DNA from: Geobacteraceae bacterium
Lineage (GTDB): Bacteria; Desulfobacterota; Desulfuromonadia; Geobacterales; Geobacteraceae
Direction of reading: 5' to 3'
Assembly (NCBI GenBank): GCA_029975275.1
Contig: JARKPN010000058.1
Span: forward strand, 1-34,992
DNA length: 34,992 nucleotides
How positions within the stretch are numbered: position 1 is the stretch's first letter; each line of letters starts with the position of its first letter. Positions 32,393 to 34,992 of this stretch are shown here, piece by piece. The notes under the pieces are model-generated. The model had not been told where the DNA came from and made no database searches. It saw only the letters and a list, made by a program, of their open reading frames with translations. Made by a program: the position numbers and the translations under genes.

Positions 32393-33466
32393 TTACTCAC
32401 TCGTTTGCCGACGGGCCGGACACCTGGATGCATCCGTGAAATGAAAGCAGTACCTGCAATGACTGCATGGGATTATGGACTCCGGCCGCCCCTCGATGGT
32501 CTTTCGGGCCCACGCGGGATCCGCTAGGATCCCCCGGCCAACGTAAATCAGGTCCGCCATGCCGTCCCGCAAGGCCCGCTCCGCAAGGTCGGGATGACGG
32601 ATACCGCCTCCGCCAATAACCGGAATACCTACCACCCGCTTGGCCTCGTGGGCCAGGTGCAGCCTTCCGGAATAGGGGCTTCCCTCCGGCTGAACCGAAG
32701 CAGGTATGCCGCTGCCGAAGGACACGTCCAGCACACGCGCTCCCTCCCGCTCCAATGCGGAAGCGGTGGACAGTCCATCCGACAGGGCCAGGCCCCGTCT
32801 GTTGCTGTCCGCGATGCCGAGCCTGCAGGTAACCAGGGCTCTCCCTTCCGCTTCCAGAGAAACGGATCGGAACACCTCAAGGAGCAATCGTCCACGATTT
32901 TCAAGGCTCCCCCCATAGCGATCCATCCGCCGGTTCTTCAAGGGGGACAGGAATTGACTGAATAAATACCCGTGGGCTCCATGGATCTCGATGATATCGA
33001 ACCCTGCCTCCACAGCTCTGCGGGCAGCGGTCCCGAATGCCTCCCGAATGCGGACCAAGGCGGAAACCATTATCTGCTGTTTCACCAAGCGCAACAATAT
33101 GGACGCATAATGTCGCCAGGTGCGGCGTTGCGTTTCCACGAGAGCGGTCGCTCCGGCATGGTGGATCTGGATCCCTGCGACTGCTCCGCCTGCGTGAATA
33201 ATGCCTGCCAACCGGGCAAGACCTTCACCGTGCCTGTCACTGTAGATTCCAAGCTGGCGCCTGCCAATCCTTCCTTCGGGCAAGACGGCCGTCCCTTCCA
33301 CGATAATCAGTCCCGGTCCCGTGGATCGCCGGTAGTGTTCCAGGTGCGCGCGGGTGACCAGGCCGTCATCTTCCGCCAGGAACGTGACCATGGGAGGCAT
33401 CACTATTCGGTTCGGCAAGGTGAGCCTGTCGATGTGAAACGGCGTCAACAGAAGCGGATAGTTCAT
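32393..33466 (-). CDS. NADH:flavin oxidoreductase, Old Yellow Enzyme family
   Basis: The 357-residue protein is an FMN-binding TIM barrel that reduces activated alkenes with NAD(P)H in related enzymes. Motifs are PNRIVMPPM near residues 20-28, HHAGA, and EIHGAHGYLFSQFLSPLKN with the active-site His and Asn positions, followed by RYGGSLENR. VIGGGGIRHP is the phosphate-binding part. It ends with a Cys-rich tail (CSHCRYCFHF, then CPAR), as if it retained the start of the 4Fe-4S site of dienoyl-CoA-reductase-like members, but the second flavoprotein domain is absent. The ATG at 33466 has GGGGGTG before it. Confidence 0.9.
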   Translation of the reverse strand: MNYPLLLTPFHIDRLTLPNRIVMPPMVTFLAEDDGLVTRAHLEHYRRSTGPGLIIVEGTAVLPEGRIGRRQLGIYSDRHGEGLARLAGIIHAGGAVAGIQIHHAGATALVETQRRTWRHYASILLRLVKQQIMVSALVRIREAFGTAARRAVEAGFDIIEIHGAHGYLFSQFLSPLKNRRMDRYGGSLENRGRLLLEVFRSVSLEAEGRALVTCRLGIADSNRRGLALSDGLSTASALEREGARVLDVSFGSGIPASVQPEGSPYSGRLHLAHEAKRVVGIPVIGGGGIRHPDLAERALRDGMADLIYVGRGILADPAWARKTIEGRPESIIPCSHCRYCFHFTDASRCPARRQTSE

Positions 33467-34015
33467 CTTCACCCCCTTGTATCCGGGATATTTTTTCAGG
33501 GACGATTGACTAAAGGCCCGTTGTCCGACAATGTGTACACCGCTACAGATGATTCGAATGCAGACAGGGGTCGTTACAAAGAATACCATAACAAAAAACC
33601 TATACGAAAGGCTCCATGTAATAACAACGGCTTAGGGAAATTCCCGAATCTGTTCCTTGATTTGGTATGTACGTTGCTAAGAATTCAAACTGCACATTCG
33701 TAATTGGCCAGTTCTTATGCTGCCCTCCGAACGACCTCACTTTTCCGCAAGTGAACAGAAACCCGTTGCCTTTCGTTTCACGAGGTCATTCATTTCGAGG
33801 GTTCATTTACACCCTTTCAGACGATAGTTTCCCATCGTGTCACATGCCATGTTTCGTACCAGTCACTTCTCCCACCATACGGCCGCCTCGAGAAATCACT
33901 GGAAACGATGGTACACTAGCAGGAGCAATTACCCGCTGCCGTTGTGAACGCCCCTTGAGCACGGCAGTGCGCCGACAAAACCGGCAAGGGCTTAACCATG
34001 GGAAAAGGAGCTGTC
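33467..34015. other. Divergent intergenic region of about 549 bases
   Basis: This A/T-richer stretch lies between the oxidoreductase and the aldo/keto reductase, which are divergent, so it should hold both promoters. I found no element with good -35/-10 spacing, no terminator, and no ORF with a ribosome site. Confidence 0.4.

Positions 34016-34992
<977 letters not shown>

Overview
The window looks like chromosomal DNA of a Geobacterales/Desulfuromonadales bacterium (Geobacter / Pelobacter propionicus type). Three things point there: a six-subunit Rnf complex, a tetrapyrrole cluster with the order precorrin-2 dehydrogenase, ccsA, hemA, hemC, fused cobA-hemD, and a CoA-acylating acetaldehyde dehydrogenase. 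The organism is inferred from gene content only. Most genes lie on the minus strand. No rRNA, tRNA, CRISPR array or transposase gene was recognised.

Bases 1-1905 (minus): an acetaldehyde dehydrogenase behind a long structured leader. In transcription order the leader has a sigma70-type promoter, a molybdenum/tungsten-cofactor (Moco) riboswitch-like element, a stem-loop, a second conserved RNA element called motif X here, and then the gene.

Bases 1967-14723 (minus): one very long co-directional unit. Its leader repeats the same design (promoter, Moco-like element, stem-loop), then carries a small DUF2292-like ORF and two more copies of motif X. The genes follow in order: a NhaD-type Na+/H+ antiporter, an ECF transporter energising module (two ATPases and EcfT), rnfCDGEAB, apbE (flavin transferase), a NusG-domain-II protein, a Gx-family membrane protein and an unknown gene. 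The unit combines ion-motive energy conservation (Rnf, antiporter) with flavin attachment (ApbE for RnfG/RnfD). Possible flavin-based extracytosolic electron transfer (EetA/EetB-like pair) is an inference.

Bases 14834-20480: hemB, a dicarboxylate/amino-acid:cation symporter, an L,D-transpeptidase-like secreted protein, a class A acid phosphatase, a stand-alone receiver protein, a small winged-helix-like protein, and a divergent XRE regulator.

Bases 20477-26302 (minus): tetrapyrrole and cytochrome maturation genes, in transcription order precorrin-2 dehydrogenase/ferrochelatase, ccsA, hemA, hemC, cobA-hemD. With hemB they cover glutamyl-tRNA to uroporphyrinogen III plus the siroheme branch, as expected for a cytochrome-rich organism.

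Bases 26484-34992: small accessory genes (Cys-rich mini-proteins, DUF4197, a glycosidase remnant, an OB-fold/cupin/thioesterase operon, a Spy/CpxP-like protein, an MFS exporter, an Old-Yellow-Enzyme family oxidoreductase, and an aldo/keto reductase cut by the window end). A short palindrome-ended repeat occurs twice, at 23186-23390 and 32281-32377.

The most unusual feature is the duplicated tandem RNA leader (Moco-like element plus motif X) in front of an aldehyde dehydrogenase and in front of the Na+/Rnf operon.
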